NCBI GenBank assembly: GCA_028095005.1
Contig: CM051461.1
Coordinates: forward strand, 47,108,812-47,172,811
Length of the DNA stretch: 64,000 bases
DNA from: Rhynchospora pubera
Taxonomy: Eukaryota; Streptophyta; Magnoliopsida; Poales; Cyperaceae
Direction: 5' to 3'
The notes below the pieces were generated by a model. The model did no database searches. It saw nothing but the letters and a program-made list of their open reading frames with translations, and was not told the origin of the DNA. Shown in pieces: positions 1-13,023 of the stretch (positions within the stretch are counted from its first letter, which is position 1; each line of letters begins with the position of its first letter). The translations under genes were made by a program, and so were the position numbers.

Positions 1-1100
1 CATTCCTTGTGCTAACAAAATGAACTTTAAATTATGTGGTATTTTCAAAATTGTCGGTTGAATGTGCGAAAAAAGATGTAAAATCATTAATATGTCACTT
101 TATAAATACATCAAACTGAACACCTAACTCAAGTTAACTCATTTCTTATTGTATTTAGTTCAAAAATTGTTGAACATTTAACTCATCCCTTAAGGCATCA
201 AACAAAACACGAAATGCTGACGTCAGCATGCACAGATGACGTCAGCGCGGAAAAACTGGGCCTGGTGCCTAAAAAGCCCATTTTTTTTGGTCGCTGGTGA
301 AGGTGGATGGTTGGATGGCAAATTATTAGATGGTTTATATCATTTCCGCTAATTAATGGAGTCCAGATGGAATCTAAATTCTAATTCACTTTTTCGCTTT
401 CATCAAAAAAAATAAAATAATGATAATAATTCACTTTTCGCTGCTGGATACCAAAATAATGAAGTCAAAACGGTTCCAGCCTGTGGAGTAGGCCATGTCT
501 TGACAAGCCTTTTTTTTATGTTGGAAAAAGAAGTATGAATTAGATTTGAAAATTCGGGATAGGGCAAAGAAAAAATTATATGTAATAAGAAAATAGAAGC
601 GGATTCACAAATTGAAAAAAAAAAGCAGTTTCAAAATTCATGCATGACCCATGAATATGATGCAATCATGCAATACACTATGTTTATTAAACTATAACAA
701 AGTAATTAATCATATGCATTGAACTTCATCGCTCCATAGATACAATTCGAAACATACACCAGCGTATGGCTTCCCTGCGCAGGTTTTTCACCGCTCTAGG
801 GAAGAAATAATGCATGGTAAAAAATTACAATCATTATTATTAATTCTACATTTTTATTTCTTAAGGATACTAGCACCTAATTATTTACGAAAAAAATCCA
901 GATACTAAAAAATATCTTAAAATTGATGTTCGGTATGTAAGAATTAAAATGACATACTTAATTTTTGCTAAAACCCTTACGATGCTTTTTTTTTTTTTTT
1001 TTTGATACCTATACAACTTCATATTACATTGTAATTAATTGTTTCTTTACATTTTTTATATCTACTTGAATTAGATTTTATATGTCCAGAATTTACTTTT
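1..1100. other. Upstream intergenic DNA, no gene seen
   Basis: AT-rich DNA without a recognisable coding region. Two copies of the palindromic bZIP-type core TGACGTCA lie 19 bp apart at 218-225 and 237-244, in a slightly GC-richer patch. They could bind TGA/bZIP factors or be part of an old repeat; nothing decides between these. A pure T tract lies near 986-1002. Confidence 0.4.
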
Positions 1101-1259
1101 TTTCGAGAATTAGCTCTTGGTCTAGTGGTAAAGAGTAATGCACCTTGACTCTTTAAGTGAAAGGTGGCAGGTTTGAAACCCGACTGGAAGATTTTTCATA
1201 GACATTTAATTTAAAAATAAGTTGGGTGTTTTAGACTTCCAATTTATCTTAAAAAAAAA
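1101..1259 (+). mobile_element. tRNA-derived SINE with target-site duplication
   Basis: The left part looks like an RNA polymerase III promoter: an A-box-like stretch in TGGTCTAGTGG near 1119-1129 and a B-box-like GGTTTGAAACC near 1170-1180. The element ends in an A tract at 1251-1260. ATTTACTTTT occurs directly before it (1091-1100) and again straight after the A tract (1260-1269), as a target-site duplication would. Length of about 160 bp fits plant SINEs. It carries no protein. Confidence 0.75.
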
Positions 1260-2243
1260 ATTTACTTTTCTTCCAACCTAATTATTCTCAGTAATTAGAG
1301 TTTTCTCATAACTAGTAATATTGTCTGATTGTTATTTGAAATAAATAAATATAACAAATAAAAAAGGTTTAAAATAAATTTATGATTTCGTATTAAACAT
1401 TAATTATTATAACGGTGGCTTTTAATAATGTAGTTCTTCATGATTAAATGTGACTTAATAATATTATCTTTACTAAAATACCCATAGAAATAAATATGCT
1501 AGCTTTTAGCTAGATCCTTTAGATTTTTGCATGTTGTCAATTTTTTTGAAATAAAATATCCAACCCTAGAAAGGCCTGTACTGAATTAGTAAACCAGAGA
1601 ACGTAAACATTCTCAGCAAACAATTCAGTGCCTTGAATTTAATTTAAGAACATGCAACAACCCTCGTATGTATCAATAATTTACAACATAAAAAAAATAA
1701 AAAATCCACTAGCTATGTCGCCATGTATTCTTCTTTTCACAAACCGTCACTGGCACTTGCAACAGCGATAAACAAAAATAATAAACAGTACAACGGTCAT
1801 TTTACCTACAATTTTCATATCCCAGAAGCATTCTTGCATGGATAGCATGTTCTTTAGCCTTTGAAGGCCAGCAGTGGGCCAGCACAATTATTTATTTTAG
1901 CTTATATATTATACTAAGCCACTATAAGAAAAACTAGCCAAAACTTCCCAACTAAGACCGTACTAGCAACCATTTTAATTATATCGTACAATGCATGACA
2001 ATTCAAGCTAAAATAAAATGTAAAATAAACAAACTATAAAAGTCAATTGTTTGGATATCAGAAGCTTTCGTCAAAGATTTCATCAGAGGCAAGATTATGC
2101 ACATCCGATTACAGAAAACAGGTGACAGTTTTGTATTAAATTACATCATCATCATTAACGTGCTGTCCTTCATGGATTTATTTAAGCCTAGAAGAAGTAT
2201 GATAAATCAAAGGATCATTCTTTAGGTAGTATTGAAGAGTGGC

Positions 2244-2250
2244 TATATAA
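2244..2250 (+). promoter_or_regulatory. Probable TATA box of gene 1
   Basis: TATATAA lies 67 bp upstream of the chosen start codon at 2317, a normal distance for a plant gene with a short 5' leader. This is position-based inference only. Confidence 0.45.
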
Positions 2251-2316
2251 TAGAAGTCTTTGTTCTCAGTGAAGCCTAGGAAACAAGTAAAAGACTGAAT
2301 TAATCCTTAGACGAGA

Positions 2317-5300
2317 ATGGTTTTATGGTACTTATTTCTTGTTATATCTGTGTCTTCCATACGAGTGCATAGCCAATCCGATTCTAAAGGTGCGCATTTA
2401 GGCATTGTTGTATTGTATTTACATATTTACTTTTTCTATTCTACGTTTGGTTTTAGTACACACACACTTTATTTCATTTCATTGTATAGGCAATGCACTT
2501 TCGGATTGGCCCTTTTCGGCAATATTAATACAACCCACTTGGTCGGTTGCCAATTGCAATTTCCGTAACTAACTTTATTTCACCGGGCTTCGAAAACTTG
2601 AAAAAAATAAATTAATTAATAAATACTCCTTACAGGAAACTGCAGCTATCTTTCCTTTAATTTGTTTGTATAGAAGGAAAATAAATAATTTTATTCATGA
2701 CTGCTTGAGCCCAATTACACATAAATTCAGATTGCTGGAAAAAAAAAAAGCAAATTCAGATTGTTGAAAATGAAAGTCAGCTTCTTAAGACTTTTTTTTT
2801 TTTTTTGGCATGGTTTTTTTGTTTGTTTTGCCTCTTATATCACGGATAATGTACTATATTTTTATATAGGGTATATGTTATGGTCAAAATTATTTTCTTT
2901 TCGTTTTGATAATATTTTTTAGTTTGATTTTTAAATTAATTACAGAATTTAAATTTTGATCATTTTACAGGTTTCATAAGCATTGATTGCGGACTTACAG
3001 CAAATTCAAGTTTTGTCGATAGCGATACTAAGTTAACTTATGTGTCGGACAGTCAATTCATCGACACGGGAGTAAACCGTAGAATCGCTTCTCAGTATGC
3101 TGTAGATGGCCTAATCAAGCAACTTCTCACCGTCAGGAGTTTTCCCAATGGAACCCGAAATTGCTACACGTTCGGATCATTGACAGTAAGATCAAAGTAC
3201 CTTGTAAGAGGAATATTCATGTATGGGAACTATGATAACTTAAATAAGCCCCCCATTTTTGATATCCATTTGGGGGTCAATTATTGGAACACAGTAAACA
3301 TAACCACTGTGGATGATGCGTTATTCACTGAAATTATGGCCACAGCTACTTCTGACTACCTACAAGTTTGTCTTGTTAATAAAGGTCTTGGCACTCCTTT
3401 TATTTCTGCACTAGAATTAAGACCGTTGAAGACGAGCATTTACCAAGCTGTAAGTTTTACCCAATCATTGGTTTACGCTGACAGGCTGGATTTAGGAGGA
3501 AACGATCAACTGAGGTAAACAAAATATATAGTTAATTATGGTAGTTACCAACTGTTTTTGAGTTTTTCAGTCATATCTTTATGTGTATTTTGAAATTTCC
3601 TGTGTTATCTAAAGATAATATATGTGATAAGTGTAACTAATTGAAGTTCAGATGTATATGTAATAACATATATTTTTGCTTTATAAAAATTACAGATGTA
3701 TATGAAGTTAAAAATTCTATATTTTTGTCAGAATATATGTAATTCTCTACTTGTTCCAGACTCAAAATAAAAAGAAAATGCAGAATTCTCATAAGAAATT
3801 AATGTACTCTTTATAAGAATACAAAAGAGGTAATTTATTAAAATCATGAAATAATAGGTACCCTGACGATCCGTACGACAGGATTTGGAGGAATTACACA
3901 TGGGGAACATGGAAAAAGATCTCAACTAGCTTACCTGTAGAACCTGACACGGACTTCGATACCCCCTCTCTAGTCATTCAAACAGCTGCCACATCTTCAA
4001 GTACCAAAACTTCTATTGATCTCTCCTGGTTCAGTGACAATACATCCACCATATTTTTGATAATTCTTCACATTGGCGAGATCCAGGACATACCAGCCAA
4101 TGATCTTAGGCAGTTTGATATATTTGCCAATGGAGAGCTAGCATACAACTCCACTGTGCCAGATATACTATATTCTGGATGGGCATCATACACGCATACA
4201 GCTCACACTCGTTACAACGTTTCACTTAAGGCTACTCCAAACTCAACTCTTCCACCACTTATGAATGCATTTGAGCTTTATATCGTTACACCTGCCACTG
4301 GGGTTCCCACTGATAGCGGAGATGGTAAGTTTGATCCTAGTATTCTCATTCTATGTGTACTCTTTAATGTGTGGATTGAATGGATTAGCTGTTTGAATCA
4401 CGAGAATCAAAATCTGTACACCACAGATTTTTCTGTCTGATCATATCACCATTCAAATCATTTGCTTGTTTTTTTTATGATTTGCCTTTTTTTTTATCAT
4501 TTTTCCCTGTAAGTAAGCTCTGCTACCTTTATTTAAAATAGAGTTTTAATGTTTCAAACTTTAATCTCAAGAAAATTCAACCATGCCTTATGTCACAAAG
4601 TGATCCACATACCACATGCCATAATGTATACAGATTCAATTGCAGTTAATTCGATGAATAGAATTAAGGCAAACTACAAAATAAACAGAGGCTGGAATGG
4701 AGATCCTTGTGGTCCTACAGAACTCTCATGGGCTGGGGTCTATTGCACCTCTGATTCTAGCGATGTTCCAAGGATCACAGCCTTGTGAGTATTTTCATCC
4801 ATTCATATAATTTCCTATTGTTTGTTTTGTTTTGTTTTGTTTTGTTTTTTTTTGAAACACAAAAGGAACTATAGAAACTCACTAGCAAAATGTTTTTTTT
4901 CCTTATTTCTTTTCAGAAACCTTTCATCCAGTGGACTGACAGGTGCCATAGTATCTTGGTTTGGAAATTTGAGTGCTCTTGAGTCATTGTATGTTCCTTT
5001 AAGTCCAAGATGAATTTCTTTGACAATAATAATGTTTGTAACTTGAAAATCCTTATTTTTGTGTTAATCTATGTGGAAAAACTGTAAAGGTCGACATCAT
5101 GTTCCTTCATTTTTCTGTTGTGCAAAATTATACCTTGCAGTTATTTCCCTGATTAGTGAAGTTAGTTGTATTCTCATACTAATTTATTTTTCTGTTGCTA
5201 TTTTTTTAGGGATTTGTCTTATAACAAATTATCGGGGCCTCTTCCTGCTTTGTTAGATCAATTAGCTGCTCTTAAATTCTTGTAAGTCCAGATTAAATTT

Positions 5301-8300
5301 TATTTTATTTTCAGTAGAACAATAATATTACCAATTGGAATATCATTATTTGGAATTTTCAGGGACATAACAGGAAATGACAATATTTCAACAACCCTCC
5401 CTCCAGGACTTCAGAAAAGAAATCATGATGGGGATCTAACGTTTAGGTAAGGTTAATCGTCTTTGGGAACTATTTTCTTCAACATTTTTTCTTCTGCTAG
5501 CTGTACAGTAAAATTGCTTTGCAACATACTAGGTCGACTTTTATTTTGTTGCAGATTTGTATAGCAATTTATAAACAAAAAGCTAAGTTCAAATTACACA
5601 ATTGAACATATGATAACACACACAAAAATGTTAATAATGAACTTATCAGATAAATATAGTTTAAATTCACAAGAACGTGTAGGTGAAATTAAAAAAGAAT
5701 ATATGGATGTTCTGCTTCTGCTTGCCAGTAAATCAAGAGAGGACACAACACACTCACTTAGTTCAGTCAGAAACTGAATGTAAATCAATCAAACAGCATA
5801 ATTGCAAACACTATCTGCGGTTCCTGTCATTGAATAGACATGACAGAGGATAGAAGGTTACCAGGACCCATTAATGACAGCAGAATCAGGATTAAATTTC
5901 TGGCCTTCTACCCCATGGTGCTTTAGTGTGTGTCTGAAGAGTTCTCTCTCCTTTTATCAGAAAGGTGGAACTTGATCGGAACTATTATGGGCCTAATAAG
6001 TATCAAGAAATTTTAAATTTGAAATGTAAGAGAAAACAACATCAACAGAAAAAAAAGTTAATTAAGTCGTGGAAGAATACACTCTACTTGATGCCTTGCT
6101 GGGATTGAGTTACTCAAGCTTCCAATTCTCTTGGCCTTCTCAGTATATGTTCTCTTCTTTAGGTTCGGAAATGCTGCTCCACCTCTATCTTCACCTCCAT
6201 TTCCACAGATTAAGGATAAGAAAAGCATAGCAGTTCCAATAGCGGTTTCTGTGGCGGTTGTGCTTCTTCTCCTTATAGTTTGCATAACAATTCTATACTT
6301 GAAATGGCGCACACGTAAGTTCTGAATTCTCTCTAAGTTTTCATTCTACAACAATAAAATCATGGTTAAAGATATTTTTAGCACCGGTTATTAGATAAAA
6401 AAAAACCAGTGCTAAAAATTAAACAAATTAAATAAAAAAAGGTGCATGTTTAGCAAGGGTAGTTATTAACTAATAACCGAATTAAAGATAAGATCTTTAG
6501 CACCGGTTATTAGTTAAAAAAAAAAAAACTGGAGCTATAGATCAATTAAACAAATAAAAACAAATTGGCTGGTTTTTAACACCAGTTTTTTATGTATTTT
6601 TAAAACCACCCCTCATTAGCACCGGTTCCCAACTAGTGCTAATAATTCATATTTAGCCACTGTTAAAGAAATTAAATGGCGTTGTGGTTCTTGATTAGTT
6701 TGTAATTTTAGATAATGGATTTGATTTTGTGGTATTATGTCCTCAAATTTAGTTATTATGAATGTAAGATGAGAGATTACTTAAAACAAAAGGACTGAGA
6801 TTTGGATTCAATTCAACATTTAACAAAAAAATTCTTGGTGACTTGAACCATAGTAGTCTGGTGGTGTCAGATAGTAATTTTCTCAGATTAAAAGGAGTTC
6901 ATAACAGCTGCTACAAATTAGGATATACCTGTGGAACAAGTTCTCTTAAAGAGAAAAAAATCTCGGTTGTCCAAGTCCAGCTTTACATTTGCTTCCGAAG
7001 TACAAAATTGTAAATCTCTGACCATGCATGTTTTCTTACATGTGAAAACCAAATGAATGTAACTTCATTCCTCAAGCAAATAATCAATTATCACGTTGGA
7101 AACTATGCAAATATATATATTCCACCACTATTCCAGAATCCAACTGTATAGGAATTATGCTGTCCAAAATTATGTAAACGTAAGACCAAAGGAAGCAAGA
7201 GAAAGAAATGTTGAATTTTTATTTTCTTTTTTTAAACTAGTGAGCTAACTTTGACCACCGTTTCTTCTATTACAGCATCAACACCAGATATGTTGAATTT
7301 TGACCGTCAGTTCAGTTATGAAAAATTGGTGAGTATCACTGATAACTTCAAGAATAAAATTGGCGAAGGAGGATTTGGAGATGTGTATTTTGGTTCCCTA
7401 GAAAATAAAACACAAGTTGCAGTCAAGATGCTAGTAGTCAAGAATCCACAATTATTTTCACTTGGAGTCGAAGGGTTCTTGGTTGAGGTATTATTATTAT
7501 TATTATTTATTTATCTTTATCTTTCTTACTTAGCTCCTTCAAAACCAGCATTTACCATACATAATAGTGAAGTACAGCTTCTCAAAGATAAGTAGTGTAG
7601 ATTTAATAATAAGATAAAAGATTTAAAACTTTCTTTTAGACCGTGTTAACATCATGGTTGTTTCCTTTTCTATTTTTTCTTAATTTGTGCACATAGTAAA
7701 GAAAAAAGAAAAAATAAATCAACCCTCTCTCATCATACCAAAATTGTGATCAAACAAAATCGCCTCAAATTTCCTTTCTTATTTCCACACAATCGGGTAG
7801 GCTCGTTTGCTAGTAGGGCTAAAACCATTCGTTGAGGTAGGTCAAACTAAGATATGTGATTGGCAATTTGCTTTGTTTCCAGGCTCGAAATTTGACAAGA
7901 ATTAATCACAAAAATTTGGTCCCGCTAATAGGATATTGCTTGGACAGAGATCACATGGGACTTGTATACGAGTACATGAAAGAAGGAACTCTAAAAGATA
8001 AGCTGAAAAGTGACTAACTACTTTTTCACTCAAATCTTAATCTTTTCTCAGGAGCGGGATATATTATTGAAATTATTATCTTGTGGAAGTACAAGTATGT
8101 AAAGTTACAATTCCATCAATTGCAGATAATGCCAGACCTCTGTCTTGGAAGCAAAGGCTTAGGATTGCATATGGATCTGCACTTGGTACCAAATCTCTTT
8201 ACAATATAGTATTCTCAGGCAATTATTCTTGGGAAAATTCTTAGACCTTTCATAATTAGTGTGAAACTCATAAGCACCATATATCAATAAAATAATTAAA

Positions 8301-9456
8301 TATTGTACACCAACTGAGAACACCAAATTAAAAGTACTTTAATTATCACAATGTCCTGAGCTTTCATAATATAATTTGTGTTATTCGCTTATGCCTTTAA
8401 CAAATTAAACTAAAATTCAGAGGTATCAGGGCTATGTTCAGTCAGAAATCGTATTAGGAAAATAGCAATATCGGGACTTCAATTAACTATCTATTTAAAC
8501 ATATACAATGAAGGATTGGAATATTTGCATAAGGCGTGTGATCCACCTATAATCCATAGAGATGTGAAGTCTGATAACATTCTGTTGAATGCAAATCTTG
8601 AAGCAAAGATTGCTGATTTTGGGCTGTCCAGAACTTTTAACGATGATGCAACCCATGTTACAACTAAAGTAGCAGGCACCAATGGCTATCTTGACCCAGA
8701 GTAAGACCTTTTTCCTTTTCTTGTATTGTCTTTACTTTTCATATCGATATATTGTTTCTTCATGGTTTCTTTTCCTTATGATACTAACACCTTTTTATCT
8801 GGATGTTGACTTTAATACTTATCACAATTACAATGACAGTTGAAATGATCAACTGCCTCAACCTTGAGTACAGGTTAAATTTTGTAGGCCAGCCTTGCCT
8901 CAGATAGAAGTGTCCTCTTGCATAAAAGATTAAAACGAAATTGCATTTTACATGGCCATAAGTACATTTGTGCACCTTCAGGTACCAAACCACAGGTCAG
9001 CTAAGTGAAAAGAGTGATGTGTACAGCTTCGCAGTTGTTCTCCTGGAGATTATCACAGGAAAGCCTCCTATAATTGAGGTTTCTGAAAGAAGCTATGTAC
9101 ATGTGGCACACTGGGTAAAGCAAAAGCTATCTATGGAAGGCATAGAAAGCATAGTGGACCCAAGAATGCATGGTCACTACGACATAGACTCTGTTCGGAA
9201 GGTCACCGAATTGGCACTCAAATGCTGGGAGAACAGCTCTGCTGTTAGGCCGGCAATGAATGTAGTGGCTGCCAAACTCAAGAAAAGGCTGGATCTGGAA
9301 ATCTCTGCACAAGAGAGCCGAAGCAGGAATACAAATGATATGAACCCACACCATTATTCAAGGAATTACAATTTCAGAAGTAATACTACTCAGAACAGTG
9401 TTTCTGAGATGGCTCATATCGGTGGGATGCACACACCAGGTCCCACAGTGTGCTAA
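2317..9456 (+). CDS. Malectin-like LRR receptor-like Ser/Thr kinase, gene 1
   Basis: Thirteen exons were placed by GT-AG sites, phase and comparison with gene 2: 2317-2389, 2971-3514, 3858-4324, 4646-4784, 4917-4988, 5210-5281, 5363-5446, 6163-6314, 7276-7487, 7883-8009, 8126-8185, 8514-8700, 8982-9456. They sum to 2664 nt (887 residues) with no internal stop. Order: signal peptide (about 1-20), malectin-like domain (about 26-350), WNGDPC hinge, LRRs on two 72-bp exons and one 84-bp exon (about 408-480), membrane span (about 505-530), kinase. The kinase has loop GEGGFG, ATP-binding Lys585 (VAVK), HRD at 682-684, Lys686 and DFG at 702-704, so it looks catalytically complete and of RD type. Odd points: the activation segment reads GTNGYLDPE where family members have GTPGYLDPE, and exon 9 lacks about 48 juxtamembrane residues present in gene 2. 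It resembles plant plasma-membrane kinases of LRR-RLK subfamily I; the ligand is unknown. Confidence 0.88.
6376..6660. repeat. GCACCGGT inverted-repeat cluster in gene 1 intron 8
   Basis: Three short inverted units pair TTAGCACCGGTT with CCAGTGCTAA-like arms near 6376-6419, 6501-6540 and 6615-6650. Clusters like this are common near the ends of plant CACTA or MULE DNA transposons, but I see no clear termini or target duplication. A single similar unit recurs at 61896-61930. Confidence 0.5.
6598..7005 (+). repeat. Intron 8 block duplicated beside gene 3
   Basis: About 400 bp of gene 1 intron 8 reappears in the same orientation at about 61860-62266, with roughly nine of ten bases matching by eye. 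As it is intronic in gene 1, the distant copy is best read as a remnant of another paralogue of the cluster, or of a repeat shared by both places. Confidence 0.75.
7045..7219 (+). pseudogene. Relic of the juxtamembrane exon inside intron 8 of gene 1
   Basis: This intronic stretch aligns with the first part of exon 9 of gene 2 (about 30020-30180). Both contain AAAACCAAATGAA, then a GGAAACT..GCA block, then TATGCTG..CAAAATTATG, then ATG.T.AATTTT. In gene 2 it encodes KPNENSG...NNYGGNF...YAGQNYEN. In gene 1 the frame is broken by small indels and stops, and the modelled splice acceptor lies downstream at 7275. The protein of gene 1 would therefore lack about 48 cytoplasmic residues between the membrane span and the kinase. 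Confidence 0.7.
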
Positions 9457-10620
9457 TTTACTAATTACTTTCTTTAGCTGAGTGCTCTGTTCTATTTCTG
9501 TCGGTCCCAAGCGAGGCATGAGTTGGTAATTTTTGTTGATAACAGTCCCATTATTAATAAGTTTAATTTGGTTTTCTGCACTCAATTTAATAACTAGATT
9601 GGTCTATGCAAAATATGATACTGTATTTATATGCAAACATAGTAGTGATATGCTATTATTCCTTAATTTGTTCAAAGGTGTTTGTGCTCTGTTAAAACAA
9701 ATGTCTATGACTGAGTCAATGAAATCTTTGCATTTTTTTTTTTACCTTTCTTATATTTTAATTTAAGTCCAGAGATAACCCAATATATCAATCCCATCGT
9801 CAATTAGACCAGAAAATATTTTTATTTTGAAAATTAATAAAGTATCCTGCAATAAATGCTCGATTAACCACAATAAGTTCTAATTAGAAGTTGGACAAAC
9901 TTAAACAAAATAAAGTGATAAAAGTAACAAAAGAGTTTTATATAGATGCTAATGCTCATAACATACAAGTAGTAATGTGTTGATATCTCATCGCTCTCTA
10001 TTATGTTAACTAGTTAACTAATACTGACTTCTCCACCTTTCTAAAACTCCACTTGTGTCATTAATCATTATGATAGACTTTTAAAAAAAATACATTTTAT
10101 TTCTTCAGGTTTATTTTAGAGACTAGTAGATATTGATTAAACTGATAAGAAAAATTAATGGAGAATTTTCAAGATTTCATTTTTCTCAAAATGTTTCAGT
10201 TTACATCGTCTCACTTACATATCTCAGCCTCTTTCGGTTACAGCAATTAATGACTAACTACTATCCTAACAGACAAGAGGACTAATTACAATGTTTTACA
10301 TCTCCATTTGACACGGCACTAGATATGTCCAGTGGCTGATTCTCTACATAAAAACTATTGAAAATTTTGCCAAATTTATAATCTGGTCCAACAGACTTTA
10401 CACCCCAAATCAAAGGTAATACTCACTTTGATAAATACTAATGCATTCACGCTTAACAAGTCATAAATCCGGAAGAAATCACAATATAAAGATACTTTAC
10501 TTCTTGCCACCTTGAAACGAATGAGATCAATTGACGTTCAAATTAGTTGGGAAATTTCAAGTAAATTAAGTATTCGAGTGATTGTTAATTTATGACTCAG
10601 TCAATGTAACAGTCACTTAG
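9457..10620. other. Intergenic DNA after gene 1, no gene seen
   Basis: AT-rich 3' flank of gene 1. I see no conserved coding, tRNA or transposon signature. It probably contains the 3' UTR and poly(A) site of gene 1, but no site can be chosen with confidence. Confidence 0.4.
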
Positions 10621-10873
10621 ACATTACATCATACATCTTTTGTGCACTCTATTAGATACCCTCATATATTAATTAAGGTAAGAGTACATAATGGCTATTT
10701 TTACTTAAAAAGATTCCTTAACCCCGGGCAACATCTCAAAATCCTTTTGTACCCAATTGAAACATCAGAGGTTTTCTCATCTGGACATGTACCACAACTT
10801 CTGTTTTAGACTTTACATCATACATCTTTTGTGCACTATATTAGATACCCTCATATATTAATTATGGTAAGAG
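10621..10873 (+). repeat. Tandem duplication of about 190 bp, second copy split by the copia element
   Basis: Copy one is 10621-10808. Copy two starts near 10809 and runs to 10873, then resumes after the retrotransposon at 19275 and ends near 19401. Shared landmarks are CATACATCTTTTGTGCACT, the ATATATTAATTA..GGTAAGAG stretch and CCCCGGGCAACATCTC. The duplication therefore predates the copia insertion. Confidence 0.8.
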
Positions 10874-11549
10874 TGTTAGATCATTTTCATATAGGCTAAC
10901 GAGTCTATATGGAAAGAAACTAAATTAAGCGTGGGAAGATTTGTTTGGTATCCAAATTTTTATTAATTATGGTAATAGGCTAAATTTGGCTGTAAAAGAA
11001 TAGCAGATTTTGTGCAATAGATGCGTTGCCTTTTATAGGTGGCTATATTTAGAAACATTGCCTAATTAAGATGGTTAATTAAGGCATTGTTTGGAGGCCA
11101 AGAAGCCCTTGGTTCTCATTATATATAGGGGTTGGTCCCCAAGGGACAAGACAACAATGTGATTGCTGCATACATGAGTTGATAGCAGCAACTCTGCCCC
11201 TCTTTCTAATTATTCCATCGATTAGAGAGAGATAGTGCTTTGCTTTTAGGTGCAAGGCATGAAAGGGCGTGTCTTGATCCTTTGGAAGACTTCCTCCCAA
11301 CCTTGGTGGTGATCTCACAACACTAAGGACTTAACAACAAGCAAGACGTGCTCAACATCAAGATTCAGACCATAGCAATGGATTAGGTAAGCTTCCGCTC
11401 ATGATTTAGTTTTCTTGTGTTTTGGAACGGTCCGATCTATGACCAGAACGGTTCATTCCACTGCTGGTTCTGCGAGTTCATGTTTTCTGGGTTGCTTATT
11501 CGACTTGTTAGAATTGTTTATTCTTTTTGGCTTTAAAGCAAACCTAACA
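10874..11549 (+). repeat. 5' LTR of the copia element
   Basis: A 676-bp direct repeat of 18591-19269, with TG...CA ends. It contains one doublet of the CGGTCCG motif (11425-11460). Confidence 0.92.
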
Positions 11550-11551
11550 AG

Positions 11552-11563
11552 TGGTATCAGAGC
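11552..11563 (+). other. Primer-binding site for initiator tRNA-Met
   Basis: TGGTATCAGAGC starts three bases after the 5' LTR. This is the standard plant retrotransposon primer-binding sequence complementary to the 3' end of initiator methionine tRNA. Confidence 0.93.
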
Positions 11564-13023
11564 CACTCGTCATGAGCCAGTAGAATAACACAAAATTTGG
11601 ATCTAATTGCTTGATTTTGTGAGTTTTGAATTGGTATGAACTGTTTTTTGATATTCTGGCATTTATGGCGGTCCGTTTCATGGCTCGAACGGACCGTTCC
11701 ACTTTTTTTGACAAAATTGATTATGAACTGTTTTTTGAATTGTTTTATGATTTGTATGATTGAGATTTGTGCCAGAATTGTTGTTTGTAATTGCTAAATG
11801 GACCCAAAGGGCTACAACTTGAACTGTTATTAAATTGTTTGATTTTATTTAGCCCTTTGTTATATTTCAAGTTGATTTGAAATTACAATTGCTTCAAAAG
11901 ATTTTGAAAATTAAGTTAAAGTTTTGGAAAATCAAAATCATTTAAAATCTGACCTAATTGGATGATTTAGATTTAGAGTAGATTGTTAGGTTAGGAGAGA
12001 AATCATTAGGGTTTCTCAACCGAGTTTAGGACGACATCCTTCTACTCCTCTGCGATTTTCAGGCGGTTCATTCCACTCCGGGACGGACCGTACCACCTTC
12101 AGTTTTAGTTGCAAACTATTAGGTATTGACTAGAGTATGGGGCGGTCCGGTCCACTACCAGGACAGTCCGTTCCAGAACCAGAATTGTTAGGTTTAAAGC
12201 CAAAATTCAGGTTGTTTGTACTGGTTAGGTACAAATAACGGTTTATGCATCCCTCCTCTTCTCTTCTCTGCCGTGGTTTTCATTAGTAAGAGCTGTAAGT
12301 GTTGAGTTACACCATGTTGTCATGAGGACATGTTCTGCCGTAGAAAATAAGGTCGGCGCCTAAAGTGTCCATATGACCCTGGCCTTTTCTGGGAATCTTG
12401 CCTGGATGTGGTGTAATTTCAATGGCTGCTGGCTGAACGGGAGACCACCGCTTTCTTTTCTTACCTTAATATGACCATACTGGACTGTATGGTCATATCT
12501 CTCTTTGGTTCTCTTCTGGTCTATTTAAGGCGGACCGTTCTCTTACCAAAACGCTCCGTTCCAGGTTTGTTGGTTCGTATGTATTCCATACGATTCAATA
12601 TGTGTATACCTTAGCGTTTGCAACTGGGTCCTAAGTCTTTATCATCCTAGGTCAGTATTTAGTTAAAGCTTTTCATATTTGAACTAATGTGCATAATGAA
12701 AAGTCTAGGTTTAGGTATACTTTAAGTCCAATATAAAGGTAACTTCAGTTGTATTCGAGAGTTGGGCCAATTTTAATGTCATCCCGCCAAAGTGGGCTCT
12801 CACATTAATTGTTGTTTCAAAGGCTCAAATACAAGTGTATTAAGGTACATGTAACTTTTAAATTATGGATCGGCCCAAAGGAAGGACATAATTTAAAGGG
12901 TTGCATGTGCAATGTTTTGATAGAATCAAATGGGTAATGATTATGAGGTTTTACAAATGGTTAATTAATCGGCCCAAAGGAAGGTTAATTAATTAATATG
13001 TTATGGATCATTACATTTGATAC

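Noticed and set aside
1105..1190. Functional tRNA gene
   Set aside because: A- and B-box-like sequences are present, but no cloverleaf can be closed and the A tail plus target duplication show a SINE.
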